Shown: positions 8,656 through 18,203 of the stretch, in pieces
How positions within the stretch are numbered: position 1 is the first letter of the stretch
Layout: every line of letters begins with the position of its first letter
DNA from: Lujinxingia vulgaris
GTDB taxonomy: Bacteria; Myxococcota_A; Bradymonadia; Bradymonadales; Bradymonadaceae
Length of the DNA: 64,000 nt
Reading direction: 5' to 3'
Assembly: GCF_007997005.1 (NCBI RefSeq)
Contig: NZ_VOSL01000054.1
Coordinates: forward strand, 62,001 to 126,000
Notes under the pieces: generated by a model
What the model was told of the DNA's origin: nothing
The model's database searches: none
The model's input: only the letters and a program-made list of their open reading frames with translations
Made by a program: the position numbers and the translations under genes

Positions 8656-10176
8656 ATGAGCCAGAAATCCTCGGATACCCCTCGTAAAAAGTTCCCGATT
8701 CAGCGCGGCTACATCATCGCCGTAGCGCTCACCGCCGGGGTCACCATCATCATCATCGCGCTCCTGATGAACATCTTTGAGCGCCGCACCGAAGGTCAGA
8801 CCCCACACTTCCGCGTGGTGGAGGTCGATGATGAGACCGTCGATCCGAAGATCTGGGCGCAGAACTGGCCGCATCAGTACGACTCGTACATGCGCACCGT
8901 CGATCATGAGCGCACCCGCTACGGCGGCTCGGATGCGGTGCCAATGCAGAAGCTCGACAAAGATCCCTGGCTCAAAAAGATGTGGTCCGGCTACGCCTTC
9001 GCCGTCGACTACCGCGAGGCCCGCGGCCACGCCTACATGCTGCTCGACCAGGAAGAGACCGAGCGCGTCACCGACTTTCAGCAGCCCGGCGCCTGCCTGC
9101 ACTGCCATGCCTCGGTGATCCCGGCCTACCGCTTCGCCGGCGAGGGCGACGTCTGGGCGGGTTTTGTGAAGATGAGCGGCATGCCTTATGAGGAGGCCCG
9201 CAACATCGTCGACGACTCCGGTGAGAAGCTCATTGAGCACCCGGTGGCCTGCGTCGACTGCCACAACCCCGAGACGATGAGCCTGCGCGTAAGCCGCCCG
9301 GCCTTTAAGGCCGGCATCGCCGCGTTGATGAAACATGAGCGCGGCATCGAGGACTACGACGTCAACCGCGATGCGTCGCGCCAGGAGATGCGCACCTTTG
9401 TCTGCGGTCAGTGTCACGTCGAGTACTACTTCGACCCGCAGGACAAACACGTGATCTACCCCTGGGCGCAGGGCATCAACATCGACAACGAGATCGCTTA
9501 CTACGACGAGGTCGGCTTCAACGACTGGACCCATGGCTACACCGGCACGCCCATGCTCAAGGCCCAGCACCCCGAGTTTGAGCTCTACAATGCCGGCACC
9601 CACGCCGCCGCCGGAGTGGCCTGCGCCGACTGCCATATGCCTTACGAGCGCATGGGCGCGATGAAGGTCAGCAACCACCACGTGCGCTCCCCGCTGCTCG
9701 ATATGGCGTCGAGCTGCATGACCTGCCACGGGGGCTCGGAGTCCGACCTGCGCGATCGGGTGCACACCATTCAGGACACCACCCAGGGGCTGATCGACCG
9801 CGCCTCCAACGCGCTCGTTGAGATGATGGACGACCTGGCCCTGGCCCGCGCCATGGGTGCCACCCCCGAGGATCTTGCCGAAGCCTACAAACTCCACCGC
9901 GAGGCGCAGTTCCGTCTGGACTGGGTCTACTCGGAGAACTCCCGCGGATTCCACGCGCCTCAGGAAGCCGCCCGGGTGCTGGCCGACTCTATCGACCAGG
10001 CCCGCCAGGCCCAGCTCGAAGCGCGCCGCATCATCGCCGCCCTGGAGGCCGAGGGCGCCACCCGCCCCGAGCACGTCGAAGGCTCGGAGGTGGGCACCGA
10101 AAAGCCGGTCAAGCCCGAGCCCGCGCCCATCGAGGGTGTGACGCCCGCCGACCAGGCCCCGGCCGGCGTCTACTGA
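8656..10176 (+). CDS. nrfA: NrfA, pentaheme cytochrome c nitrite reductase (all-CxxCH form)
   Basis: Catalyses six-electron reduction of nitrite to ammonia with electrons from NrfH. A basic N terminus and one hydrophobic anchor (GYIIAVALTAGVTIIIIALL) export or tether it. Five heme motifs appear in order: CLHCH (Cys about 147), CVDCH, CGQCH, CADCH and CMTCH. In the classical enzyme the first is CxxCK, with lysine ligating the active-site heme; here it is histidine. Other hallmarks are kept: CGQCHVEYYF with the active-site Tyr, and CADCHMPYERMG with the NHHVRSPL segment. GGAG seven bases upstream favours the ATG at 8656; the ATG at 8653 is adjacent. A strong terminator follows. The C-terminal about 30 residues are a Pro/Glu-rich tail. 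Confidence 0.95.
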   Translation: MSQKSSDTPRKKFPIQRGYIIAVALTAGVTIIIIALLMNIFERRTEGQTPHFRVVEVDDETVDPKIWAQNWPHQYDSYMRTVDHERTRYGGSDAVPMQKLDKDPWLKKMWSGYAFAVDYREARGHAYMLLDQEETERVTDFQQPGACLHCHASVIPAYRFAGEGDVWAGFVKMSGMPYEEARNIVDDSGEKLIEHPVACVDCHNPETMSLRVSRPAFKAGIAALMKHERGIEDYDVNRDASRQEMRTFVCGQCHVEYYFDPQDKHVIYPWAQGINIDNEIAYYDEVGFNDWTHGYTGTPMLKAQHPEFELYNAGTHAAAGVACADCHMPYERMGAMKVSNHHVRSPLLDMASSCMTCHGGSESDLRDRVHTIQDTTQGLIDRASNALVEMMDDLALARAMGATPEDLAEAYKLHREAQFRLDWVYSENSRGFHAPQEAARVLADSIDQARQAQLEARRIIAALEAEGATRPEHVEGSEVGTEKPVKPEPAPIEGVTPADQAPAGVY

Positions 10177-10202
10177 GCGCATCGGCAACAGTCCCCGGAG
10201 CG

Positions 10203-10246
10203 ATCAAAAACGCCCCCGCTGCCTGCGCAGCGGGGGCGTTTTTGAT
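10203..10246 (+). terminator. Rho-independent terminator after nrfHA
   Basis: A perfect stem (ACGCCCCCGCTGC with its complement, four-base loop) ends in TTTTT on the plus strand. The flanking AAAAA makes it usable in both directions. An almost identical stem recurs at 11302-11343. Confidence 0.88.
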
Positions 10247-10317
10247 GAGTGCCATTACGATGACGCGCGTGCCGCAGTTCATCCATTGCGCGCACGCCAC
10301 CCTCGGCTTCACACATA

Positions 10318-10919
10318 TCAGCCCAGATCACCCTCTCTCAAAGTATGCTTTAGCCGGGACGACAAATCACGGCCGCGCCCATAACCTCGGTCCATGATCA
10401 GCCGCGTCGCCTCTTCGGCCGCCTTTCGCTCTTCTCCGACGATGATCTCGCGCAACGATCTCAAATCCATCGCATCCTGAGGACGCTCATCCGCAGACTC
10501 CGACAGAAGTTTCAGCGCGAAAAGATGACCGGGCCGCGCCACTGGAATCACAACCTCGGGGATCACCGCTATCGCCTGAGCTTGCTCAACAATTTCCACT
10601 TCGATGCCGGACGAGGCAAAGAGCAGGTCGACATAGACCCACTCCTGGCTGCGCTCGCGTGTCGTGCGCGCTGTGGATAGCCGCCCACCGCATCCTGTTC
10701 CATCACCGCGGAAAGCACATAGCCCCGCGATTGCCACGCATGGAGAAACGACTCCGCGTCAGCGTCGTTCTTCACTGCGACTGCGACGTCAATGTCACGC
10801 GTGAAACGGGGATCAACATAGCAGGAGACGGCCAGGCCCCCTACCAGCGCCCATGCCGTGCCCATGTCCTCAAATGTGTCACGCACTATGGAAAGTGATT
10901 CAAAGAGTTCATTGATCAC
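10318..10919 (-). pseudogene. Frameshifted nucleotidyltransferase (AbiEii/DUF1814-like)
   Basis: Two overlapping minus frames together give one protein. The first (from 10919) starts MINELFESLSIVRDTFEDMG and contains WALVGGLAVSCY and RFTRDIDVAV, the GG...D-x-D core of minimal nucleotidyltransferases, up to MEQDAVGG. The second continues with RLSTARTTRERSQEWVYVDLLFASSGIEVE and a helical tail. The frame changes near 10680 in a G-rich run (GGTGGGCGG). The family includes toxins that add nucleotides to tRNA, as well as uncharacterised enzymes. The upstream gene overlaps this one by 11 bases, a two-gene module. The frameshift may be real decay or a sequencing error in the G run; if real, the C-terminal half is lost. 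Confidence 0.75.
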
Positions 10920-11175
10920 GACCGACCCAGGCTTCGAAACTCATCACAGTCCCGCAACCCGCCAGGGGCCTCGCCCCTAACCACGCTCGCAACATCGCGT
11001 CGACTTCGGCTGACGAGGCCTCCGGATGACGCCGCGCAAGTTGCTGACGCTTCATCGCAATTCCGGCGTCCGCCATCTGCAACGCGAGCCGCAATCTCGC
11101 CGCCTTCGATTCTTCGTCCTGAGAAAGCACGGTCGCTCCGTATCTAAAAGAGGTCACCTGACGTCTCGTCATCAA
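10909..11175 (-). CDS. Small partner protein of the nucleotidyltransferase module
   Basis: An 88-residue helical protein ending over the start of the nucleotidyltransferase frame (11-base overlap), so they are co-translated. The central LALQMADAGIAMKRQQLARRHPEASSAEVDAMLRAWL resembles a family of short proteins I know as frequent upstream neighbours of such nucleotidyltransferases. No signal, membrane segment or DNA-binding motif is evident. It may be the antitoxin or companion subunit of the pair; this is inferred from gene order. Several N-terminal Met/Val starts are possible: the first residues (MMTRRQVTSFRYG) look unlike the family and the true start may be further in, near SQDEESKAARL. 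Confidence 0.6.
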   Translation of the reverse strand: MMTRRQVTSFRYGATVLSQDEESKAARLRLALQMADAGIAMKRQQLARRHPEASSAEVDAMLRAWLGARPLAGCGTVMSFEAWVGRDQ

Positions 11176-11301
11176 ACGCTAAGTTCGCAACAGACCCACG
11201 TCAACGCGCTATCACTCAAAACGCACAGCCCGACGGCCCCCTTGTCGACCACGCCCCGGCAGCCGTCGAATGCGCGTATCAGTCAAAATGACCTGAGCGA
11301 A

Positions 11302-11343
11302 CCCAAACGCCCCCGCTGCTCTCGCAGCGGGGGCGTTTTTGGG
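11302..11343. terminator. Bidirectional terminator hairpin, near-copy of 10203-10246
   Basis: CGCCCCCGCTGC-TCTC-GCAGCGGGGGCG with CCCAAA before and TTTTTGGG after. It lies between the minus-strand SEC-C gene (ending at 11363) and the upstream side of the nucleotidyltransferase module. It can terminate the SEC-C transcript. Confidence 0.75.
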
Positions 11344-11362
11344 CTCACGGGCACCAACGCGA

Positions 11363-12343
11363 TCAGGAAACGGTCAAACAGCAGCGCTTGTACTTCTTGC
11401 CGCTCCCACAGGCGCAGGGATCGTTTCGCCCGAGCTCCGGCTCCCGAACGACGAAGGGCTTCTGAATGCCTGCCAGAAGTCCGGCAGCGAGCAGCGCCGG
11501 GTCGGCGCCCCTCCCCTGCTCCTCGGCACTCTGGACCTTCGTGCGCCTGGCGTGCTTCATCGCGGCCTCCTGCAACGCCACGTCCAGCTCTGCAGACAGC
11601 CCCTCACGTTTCAGAAGTTTCAGGCAGGCCTCGGCCGCACCAAAGTCGTACGCGCGCTGCACATACATAAAGAGGGCCGTGAGCTCTGCGACGATCGCGT
11701 CCCCATCCAGATTAATCTCAAAACCTCGCATCCGAAGAGCGCTGAACATCGCGTCCTCCAGCAGCTCCGCGTTGATCTCCTGAAAGGGCTCGTTGCCGTA
11801 CACGTGCAAATAGTCCAGCGCCAGACGTGCGCCACCCACGCGCGTTTGTAACGCGTTCGCCTCCGGCGATGCCGCAAACGCCCGAAAGAGCCCGTCGGTC
11901 CAGACCTCCGAACGCACGTGATGCACCTGCTCTTCGTAGTCGTCGAGAACGCTCTCCTCGAACTCGAACACCGGCCCCCCGCCCTGGTACGGCGAGCGCT
12001 CCCCGCTCCTCAGCGCCGCCGCCTCGGGCATATCGAGCAAATCAACCGCGACCTCATAATCCAACCACTCCTTAAAGGCGTCCCAGCCCCTCTCTTTCGG
12101 CCATAAGGTCTCATCGTAGCACCATCCGTGGAGCATCGACTCAAAGACCCGAGTCGCGTTTATCTCCAGATACTCCTCGGTATCCTCACGTACATGAAAC
12201 ATCGGCGTGAGGAAGACCTGATCACTGGCAAGAATGGCCTCGTCGCTCAGGCCCTCCGCGTACTCACGATCCACCTTACGCACCCAGTCTACAAAAGGCT
12301 GCAAGGGCCGTACAACTACCGCACAACGATTCACACTTCGCAT
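11363..12343 (-). CDS. SEC-C motif protein (paralogue 1)
   Basis: A 326-residue soluble protein ending in the zinc-binding SEC-C motif NDPCACGSGKKYKRCC, as at the SecA C terminus. The body is helical and of unknown function. It starts MRSVNRCAVVVRPLQPFVDW and contains WCYDETLWPKERGWDAFKEWL. The same landmarks recur in the protein at 22128-23081, so the two are paralogues about 10 kb apart. AGGAGG six bases before the ATG at 12343 fixes the start, although the frame is open to 12490. SEC-C proteins often bind SecB, ribosomes or nucleic acid; no specific role can be assigned here. Confidence 0.85.
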   Translation of the reverse strand: MRSVNRCAVVVRPLQPFVDWVRKVDREYAEGLSDEAILASDQVFLTPMFHVREDTEEYLEINATRVFESMLHGWCYDETLWPKERGWDAFKEWLDYEVAVDLLDMPEAAALRSGERSPYQGGGPVFEFEESVLDDYEEQVHHVRSEVWTDGLFRAFAASPEANALQTRVGGARLALDYLHVYGNEPFQEINAELLEDAMFSALRMRGFEINLDGDAIVAELTALFMYVQRAYDFGAAEACLKLLKREGLSAELDVALQEAAMKHARRTKVQSAEEQGRGADPALLAAGLLAGIQKPFVVREPELGRNDPCACGSGKKYKRCCLTVS

Positions 12344-12703
12344 AGCGTTCCTCCTGGTTCGGTAAAGTACACCGCCGTCAGCACCCGCGAATCTCCGAAA
12401 GAGCGCGAGCTTGCGTGACGCGAACAAGGGCACACCCCACAGGCGATCGACGCGTGTGGACATGCAAACCTTGAAACGCAGCCAGGCCATGCTCTCGATG
12501 CAGCAGAGCTGACATCAACGCGAGCTGACAGCGTACAGCACAATGGTTACGGCGAAGCTGCAGCATCGTTGGCTTTTGAATTCAGGTCAACCCTCTTAAC
12601 CGTCCTACTCCCCCCCGGTCCTTGAACCCCACTGACTCGCCCCTACATCTTCTTCCCTCAATTCCAATCCGAGCCGTGCCACCTCCAGGGAAGGAGATCT
12701 GCC

Positions 12704-14836
12704 ATGAGCGATGATAAGAAGCGCGCGCCGACCAGCGAGACGAGCAAACGCGGGGATCTTGAGCGCCACACCTCCGAGCGCGGCACCTACCTCACCACCA
12801 ACCAGGGGCTGCGCGTCGACCACACCGATGACTCACTCAAGGCCGGTGAGCGTGGGCCGACCTTGATGGAGGACTTTCATTTTCGCGAGAAGATGACGCA
12901 CTTTGACCACGAGCGCATCCCCGAGCGCGTGGTGCACGCTCGCGGCTCGGCCGCCCACGGGTATTTTGAGCTCTACGAAGATCTTTCGGATCTCACCCGC
13001 GCCCGCTTTTTGTGCGACACCTCCATGAAGACGCCGGTTTTTGTGCGCTTCTCCACCGTGGTGGGCTTTCGCGGCTCGGCCGACACCGTGCGCGATGTGC
13101 GCGGCTTTGCCACCAAATTCTTCACCCAGGAGGGCAACTACGATCTGGTGGGCAACAACATGCCGGTCTTCTTCATCCAGGACGCCGTCAAGTTCCCGGA
13201 TCTGGTGCACTCGATTAAACCCGAGCCTCATAACCAGATGCCCCAGGCCTCCGCGGCACACGACAACTTCTGGGACTTTGTCGGCCTTGTGCCCGAGTCC
13301 ACGGCCACGCTGATGTGGGTGCTCTCCGACCGAGCCATCCCGCGCAGCTACCGCATGATGGAGGGGTTCGGTGTGCACACCTTCCGGCTGGTGAATGAGG
13401 CCGGCGACGCCAGCTTTGTGAAGTTCCACTGGAAGCCGAAACTCGGCACCCACGGGCTTGTCTGGGACGAGGCCCAGAAACTCGCCGGCAAAGATCCCGA
13501 TTTCCACCGCCGCGATCTCTGGGAGGCCATTGAGGCCGGTGATTTTCCCGAGTTTGAGCTCGGCCTGCAGGTCGTCCCCGCCGAAGACGAGCATCGCTTT
13601 GACTTCGACCTGCTCGACCCCACCAAGTTCATCCCCGAGGAAGAGGTGCCGGTGCGCCGTGTCGGGCGGATGGTGCTCAACCGCAACCCCGACAACTTCT
13701 TTGCCGAGACCGAGCAGGTCGCCTTTCACCCGGGCCACGTCGTGCCCGGCATCGACTTCACCAACGACCCGCTCTTGCAGGGCCGCCTCTTCTCGTACAT
13801 CGACACCCAGCTCATTCGCCTGGGCGGCCCCAACTTCTCAGAGATTCCCATCAACCGCCCGGTGGCGCCGGTACACAACAACCAGCGCGACGGCTACGGG
13901 CGCCAGACCATCAACCGCGGCAACACCAACTACTACCCCAACTCCACCGGCGGCGGCTGCCCGATGATGGCCAGCGCCACCCAGGGAGCTTATGTCCACC
14001 TCTCCGAGCGCGTGGACGGCCATAAGATCAAAAACCGCAGCGACAGTTTTCGCGACCACTTCTCTCAGGCCACCCTCTTCTGGAACAGCCTCACCGACGC
14101 CGAAAAAGACCACCTGGTCAGCGCCGCCCACTTCGAGCTGGGCAAGGTCAGCTCCATGGAGGTGCGCGAGCGCATGGTCAACAACTTCAACGAGGTCGAC
14201 CACGACTTCGCCTGCCGCGTCGCCGCCGGCATCGGTGTAGCCGCCCCCAAAACGCCAAACGCCAAAAACCACGGCAAAGCCTCCCCGGCGGTGAGCATGG
14301 AGGCGACCGTCAAAGACACCATCACAAGCCGTAAGGTCGCCGTACTGCTCGCGGATGGCTTCGCCGCCGACCAGCTCAACGAAGTGCGCGATGCTCTGGA
14401 ACAGGAAGGGGCGCGGATCACCATCGTCTCAGAGGTTCGGGGCACGCTCAGCGCCGACGATGGCTCCAGCGTCGAGGTCGACAAACCCTTTGTGACCACG
14501 GCCTCCATCATGTTCGATGCCCTGTACATCCCCGGCGGCCAGGAGCACATCGACACCCTCAAAACCCGGGGCGACGCCCTGCACTTTATCAACGAGGCCT
14601 TCAAACACTACAAACCCATCGCCGCCACCGCCGAGGGCGTTGACCTCCTGCGCGACGCGGCGATTACAGGCATCGACCTGGCGGATGCGCAATCCAGTGA
14701 CCACGTCACAAACCAGCACGGCGTCATAAGCCTCTGGGAGTGCAGCAACCTCGCCGACTTCACCACGCAATGGCTCGAGGCCATTGCTCAACACCGCCAC
14801 TGGGGCCGCGATGCGGTCGGTCGGGTGCCCGCCTGA
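12704..14836 (+). CDS. katE: Large-subunit catalase (HPII/KatE type) with DJ-1/PfpI-like C-terminal domain
   Basis: A 710-residue clade 2 monofunctional heme catalase that breaks down hydrogen peroxide. The distal His lies in [14 protein letters not shown], the distal Asn in [20 protein letters not shown], and the proximal heme-ligand Tyr in [18 protein letters not shown]. After about residue 530 comes the flavodoxin-like domain of large catalases ([20 protein letters not shown], then [12 protein letters not shown]). The length is close to the 753 residues of the E. coli enzyme. AAGGAG seven bases upstream supports the start. It is monocistronic, with a terminator 45 bases after the stop. The stress-protectant role and cytoplasmic location are family knowledge. 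Confidence 0.95.
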   Translation: MSDDKKRAPTSETSKRGDLERHTSERGTYLTTNQGLRVDHTDDSLKAGERGPTLMEDFHFREKMTHFDHERIPERVVHARGSAAHGYFELYEDLSDLTRARFLCDTSMKTPVFVRFSTVVGFRGSADTVRDVRGFATKFFTQEGNYDLVGNNMPVFFIQDAVKFPDLVHSIKPEPHNQMPQASAAHDNFWDFVGLVPESTATLMWVLSDRAIPRSYRMMEGFGVHTFRLVNEAGDASFVKFHWKPKLGTHGLVWDEAQKLAGKDPDFHRRDLWEAIEAGDFPEFELGLQVVPAEDEHRFDFDLLDPTKFIPEEEVPVRRVGRMVLNRNPDNFFAETEQVAFHPGHVVPGIDFTNDPLLQGRLFSYIDTQLIRLGGPNFSEIPINRPVAPVHNNQRDGYGRQTINRGNTNYYPNSTGGGCPMMASATQGAYVHLSERVDGHKIKNRSDSFRDHFSQATLFWNSLTDAEKDHLVSAAHFELGKVSSMEVRERMVNNFNEVDHDFACRVAAGIGVAAPKTPNAKNHGKASPAVSMEATVKDTITSRKVAVLLADGFAADQLNEVRDALEQEGARITIVSEVRGTLSADDGSSVEVDKPFVTTASIMFDALYIPGGQEHIDTLKTRGDALHFINEAFKHYKPIAATAEGVDLLRDAAITGIDLADAQSSDHVTNQHGVISLWECSNLADFTTQWLEAIAQHRHWGRDAVGRVPA

Positions 14837-14881
14837 CGCTTCGGCTTATCTCCGGCTGACCGCCCCTCATGCCCGAACGAC

Positions 14882-14918
14882 GAAAGCCCGAGGCGAAAAC
14901 TCGCCACGGGCTTTTTCG
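14882..14918 (+). terminator. Terminator after katE
   Basis: GAAAGCCCG pairs with CGGGCTTTTTC, with an inner GGCGA/TCGCC stem, and ends in five T residues. It also lies between convergent genes and may serve the minus-strand gene ending at 14941. Confidence 0.8.
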
Positions 14919-14940
14919 TGCTACGCCGCGCCTCCCCTCT

Positions 14941-15261
14941 TCACTCCCGAAAACGCCCCTCACAGCCCTGCTTCGCCAGCGCATACTCCTTTGAGCACGC
15001 CTGCAACTGCCCCTCACGCGCCGTGTCCGTGATGCGCGCCCCCTGCGTTGTGCCGTAGCCGTGGTCGGACACGGTCGTCCGCGCCCGCAGGGCCCCTTGC
15101 CGGCACTCTTCGTGAGCCTTCTGCGCTTGCTCCAAGCATGCGCTCAGACTTGAGGGAGCCCACCAGAGAGAAAACCCGACAAACCCCACCGTGACCAGGA
15201 TCACGAGCGCAATAAGCTCGGTGCGCCGTCCTGCCGCCGCCCTGTCTCGAAGCTCCACCAT
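14941..15261 (-). CDS. Small membrane-anchored Cys-containing protein
   Basis: A 106-residue protein with one membrane segment at about residues 15-33 (ELIALVILVTVGFVGFSLWW). An exported or periplasmic helical tail follows, with four Cys (SACLEQAQKAHEECR, QACSKEYALAKQGCEG) in a repeated C-x6-10-C spacing suggestive of two disulfides in a helical hairpin. I do not recognise the family. It begins 15 bases after the porin stop on the same strand and is probably cotranscribed with it, so it may assist an outer-membrane or periplasmic protein; that is inference only. Confidence 0.7.
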   Translation of the reverse strand: MVELRDRAAAGRRTELIALVILVTVGFVGFSLWWAPSSLSACLEQAQKAHEECRQGALRARTTVSDHGYGTTQGARITDTAREGQLQACSKEYALAKQGCEGRFRE

Positions 15262-15276
15262 GGTCTGATTCCGGCT

Positions 15277-16365
15277 TTAAAACAAAAACTGATACTGCAA
15301 CCTCAAGAACTCCTGACGCGGCACATCGTGCAAAAGCCCGTGCACGCCCACCTCGACATGCAGCTTGGAGTTATGCCCCCGGTGGTAGATCTGCGCGCCC
15401 AGCGCGGCCTCATCGTTGCTCGCGACCGGCGCGGCATCGTCGAAGTAGGTCTGCGAGAAACGTGCGGCCAGCAGCAGGCGCTGCTCAATGGCCAGCACCG
15501 CCAGCTGCGCGTTCATGCCGTGGCCCACAAACCCATCAAACGCGCCGTCCGGCGAGTTTGTGTCGCGGAAAAAATAACTCCCCTGCAGCGTAACCCGGTC
15601 GATGGCCAGGTAGGCGTCGGCGGTCAGGCCCAGCAGCTCGGCCCGAAGATCGGAGCCGTCGTCCAGCCAGTCCCGCGCCCGTGAAGAGTTCGCGTAATAC
15701 GCGCCCGCCCCCAGGATCAACGTCGGCTCGGCCACCGCCTCCACCAACGCCTCGCTCTCGCTGTACACGCCGATCGGCGCCCCGGCCGCGCGCGCGGTGA
15801 ACACATGGCCGACATCCGGCGAGGGCATGGCGTTGCGGCCTTCTCCATTGAAGATGCCGGCCTCGACATGGAACTTGTCGCTCGGATCGGCGTCGACCAT
15901 CACGCCGATATCGCGCCCATCCGCCCACTGAAACTCCCCGTGTGCGAGAGAGCGCTCCACAAAGACGTGATAATCACTGGAGCTGTCGCGCTCCCAGCTA
16001 AAGGGCGGCGCAAATTGCCCGGCCTGCACACTGACCTGGTCGGAGAACTCGTAGGCCACCCAGCCGTCGCGAAGCGAGGCGTCGCGGTTGAGCTCCGGGA
16101 CCACCTTCATCACCATGTTGCCAAAGGCCCGCGCCTCAATCGACGGCCGCAGCCGACGAATGAAAAACCCGGCGTTCTGCACCGCGAGCTCCTCGGCGTT
16201 CACCTCATAACGAAGCTGAAAGTCGCCGTTAAAGGTGATCGAAAAGTCGCCGTCTTCGGTGCTGATCGACAGATCCGGCGTCTCCTGCGCCGACGCCACC
16301 CCCGGAACAAAAAAAGTCGCCCCAACCAGGGCGGCCGCCGCGATACCAACCAGGTTTTTATGCAT
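15277..16365 (-). CDS. Outer-membrane porin (phosphate-selective porin O/P-like)
   Basis: A 362-residue beta-barrel protein. MHKNLVGIAAAALVGATFF precedes a signal peptidase site after VASAQ. The mature part has alternating amphipathic strands (FSITFNGDFQLRYEVN, GFFIRRLRPSIEARAFG, WVAYEFSDQVSVQAGQFAPPF, RDIGVMVDADP) typical of OprO/OprP porins. It ends in LRLQYQFLF, with the terminal Phe recognised by the Bam machinery. The start at 16365 was chosen because the signal peptide begins there; the longer frame to 16407 adds a non-signal leader. Substrate specificity cannot be read from the sequence. Confidence 0.88.
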   Translation of the reverse strand: MHKNLVGIAAAALVGATFFVPGVASAQETPDLSISTEDGDFSITFNGDFQLRYEVNAEELAVQNAGFFIRRLRPSIEARAFGNMVMKVVPELNRDASLRDGWVAYEFSDQVSVQAGQFAPPFSWERDSSSDYHVFVERSLAHGEFQWADGRDIGVMVDADPSDKFHVEAGIFNGEGRNAMPSPDVGHVFTARAAGAPIGVYSESEALVEAVAEPTLILGAGAYYANSSRARDWLDDGSDLRAELLGLTADAYLAIDRVTLQGSYFFRDTNSPDGAFDGFVGHGMNAQLAVLAIEQRLLLAARFSQTYFDDAAPVASNDEAALGAQIYHRGHNSKLHVEVGVHGLLHDVPRQEFLRLQYQFLF

Positions 16366-16565
16366 CCATCTCACCGTGCCAAAAAGTGGACATCGATCAC
16401 GTGTCACAAAAATGACACAAAACCTCAGGGAAGTAGATAACAGAGTGTGGCGAAAAAGTATTCACCCCTGCCCCGGGAGCGTCGCCTGCTCCGGTCCGCC
16501 ATCGGCGGATTAAGCCACCTGACCGAGCGGACCGACCGAGGCCCACACCGCTGGTCCAGAAGGTC

Positions 16566-18203
16566 TCAGAAGCAGAGCGCTCCGAGCTCATCGCCGAGAT
16601 CGAGCCGGAGCTCCCAGGACCTCGCCAGATCCACCTCCGCGCTGGCGCGGTACACTCCGGGCGCCACCTCCTCCAGCGAGCGGTCCAGCAGCATCATCGC
16701 CCGCGGCCGCCCCACCCGGTTGTCGATCCTCCCCATCGGCGAGGGCTGCCCCTCCGCCAACACCAGAATCGCGCGCTGGTTCGGTGACGCCACAAAGATC
16801 GACCTCCCCGCCGGCCCCGGCGCCGCACTCACGGCTGAAGCGCCTGCGCCCGCCACCCCGACCTCCCCCGTCGACACCCACCTCAAGCCCGGCCCCGACT
16901 TTGCCAGCGCGTCGAGCGCCACCATCCCCACCTGCTCACCAGCCGCGCGCTCGATGTACGCGTAGCCCTCCGTAAACACGACCCTCTCCGGCGCGCCCAA
17001 CCCCTGAAACGCCCCCCGCACCACGCCATGCTCCAGATCGATCACGCTCACCTGCCCGGCGCCCGCATGCAGCGCAAACGCCCACCTTTCCCCCGGCGCC
17101 ACATCCACCCGGGTCACTCCGGCCGCAACCTGCACCCGGCGATCCGAACCGCGCGCCACATCAAAGACCCGCACCTCCCCGCCCTCCCGCGCCACGGCGA
17201 TAGTTGAACATCCCCGGCCCAGCGAAACCACGCCCTCTCCCACCGCCACCGCCCCCACGTAGCGCGCCGAGGGCCCGTCGATCGCTACCAGCTCCCGCAT
17301 CTGCGGGCTGGCCACCCACACCTGATGCCCCCCGTGCGACACCACCACCTGATGCGGCCCGGGCCCCACCTCTACCGCCCCCACAACGCGATCCTCATCG
17401 GTGTCGATCACCTGCACATGCGCCGCATTCGCATCAGCGCCACCCACCCACAGCTGTCGCCCGTCCTCCGAGAACGCCAGCGCCCCCGGCGCCTCATCGA
17501 GCTCAAGCGTCGACGCCACCCTGAACCCCTGTGTCTCCACCACCAGCACCTGCTTTACGTTCGGCACCGACAGATAAAGCGAGCGCCCGTCCGGGTGCAG
17601 CGCCCAGTCTAACACCTCCCCGGGAAGCCTCAACAGCGCCTCCAGACGCGTCTGCCTCAGCGCGATCTGCGGGTTGAGCACGCTCAACGTGTCATCATCG
17701 TTGAGCAAGAGCACCCTCAGCGCGTTGAGATCCTCCTCGGCGCGCTCCGCCAGCCCCCCTCCTCTAAGCTCCTGCACCCGGGCGCCACAGGCTGCAGCAT
17801 CCTGCGGGCCATCCTCCCCCCGCTCCTCCAGCCAGGCCCGGGGCTTTAACCCCCGCACAGGCTCCCCGCCCTCAGCGTCCGTCACCACCAGACGCGCCAC
17901 CGCCCCGCGCGGACCCTCCTTCAGCGCAAACGAGAGCTGCAGCCCCTCATACTCCACAACCTTGGGAGCATGAGCGGCCCCCTCGACCGCCACCGGCATC
18001 ATCACCCCGGCCACCAGCTCCGAAAACGCCACCGGCCCTCCCCTGACAGCCCCGCTCGCCACTTCAGCAGTCGGAGGACCATCGGCTCGAAATCCCGGCT
18101 CGGCGCTGGTCATCAGCAGCGTGCCCGCCGTGGCCACACCCAGTGCCGCGGCCAGCACGCCGGCCGCCACGCCCATCGCCCCCCATCGACGAAAAGCCCC
18201 CAT
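16566..18203 (-). CDS. Exported YVTN-type beta-propeller protein
   Basis: A 545-residue protein with an N-terminal membrane or signal segment (WGAMGVAAGVLAAALGVATAG). A propeller from about residue 190 follows, made of repeats such as LDWALHPDGRSLYLSVPNVK, GALAFSEDGRQLWVGGADAN and HQVVVSHGGHQVWVASPQMR. These are typical YVTN/cytochrome-cd1-like blades. The ATG overlaps the TGA of the multicopper oxidase remnant upstream (ATGA), so the two were cotranslated. The propeller may have bound metal or been a partner of the oxidase. Codon use and frame are intact despite decay of the partner. Function otherwise unknown. Confidence 0.8.
   Translation of the reverse strand: MGAFRRWGAMGVAAGVLAAALGVATAGTLLMTSAEPGFRADGPPTAEVASGAVRGGPVAFSELVAGVMMPVAVEGAAHAPKVVEYEGLQLSFALKEGPRGAVARLVVTDAEGGEPVRGLKPRAWLEERGEDGPQDAAACGARVQELRGGGLAERAEEDLNALRVLLLNDDDTLSVLNPQIALRQTRLEALLRLPGEVLDWALHPDGRSLYLSVPNVKQVLVVETQGFRVASTLELDEAPGALAFSEDGRQLWVGGADANAAHVQVIDTDEDRVVGAVEVGPGPHQVVVSHGGHQVWVASPQMRELVAIDGPSARYVGAVAVGEGVVSLGRGCSTIAVAREGGEVRVFDVARGSDRRVQVAAGVTRVDVAPGERWAFALHAGAGQVSVIDLEHGVVRGAFQGLGAPERVVFTEGYAYIERAAGEQVGMVALDALAKSGPGLRWVSTGEVGVAGAGASAVSAAPGPAGRSIFVASPNQRAILVLAEGQPSPMGRIDNRVGRPRAMMLLDRSLEEVAPGVYRASAEVDLARSWELRLDLGDELGALCF

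Noticed and set aside
12331-12566. Short minus-strand frames upstream of the first SEC-C gene
   Set aside because: They lack a ribosome site and overlap its leader; the AGGAGG-ATG at 12343 explains the locus.
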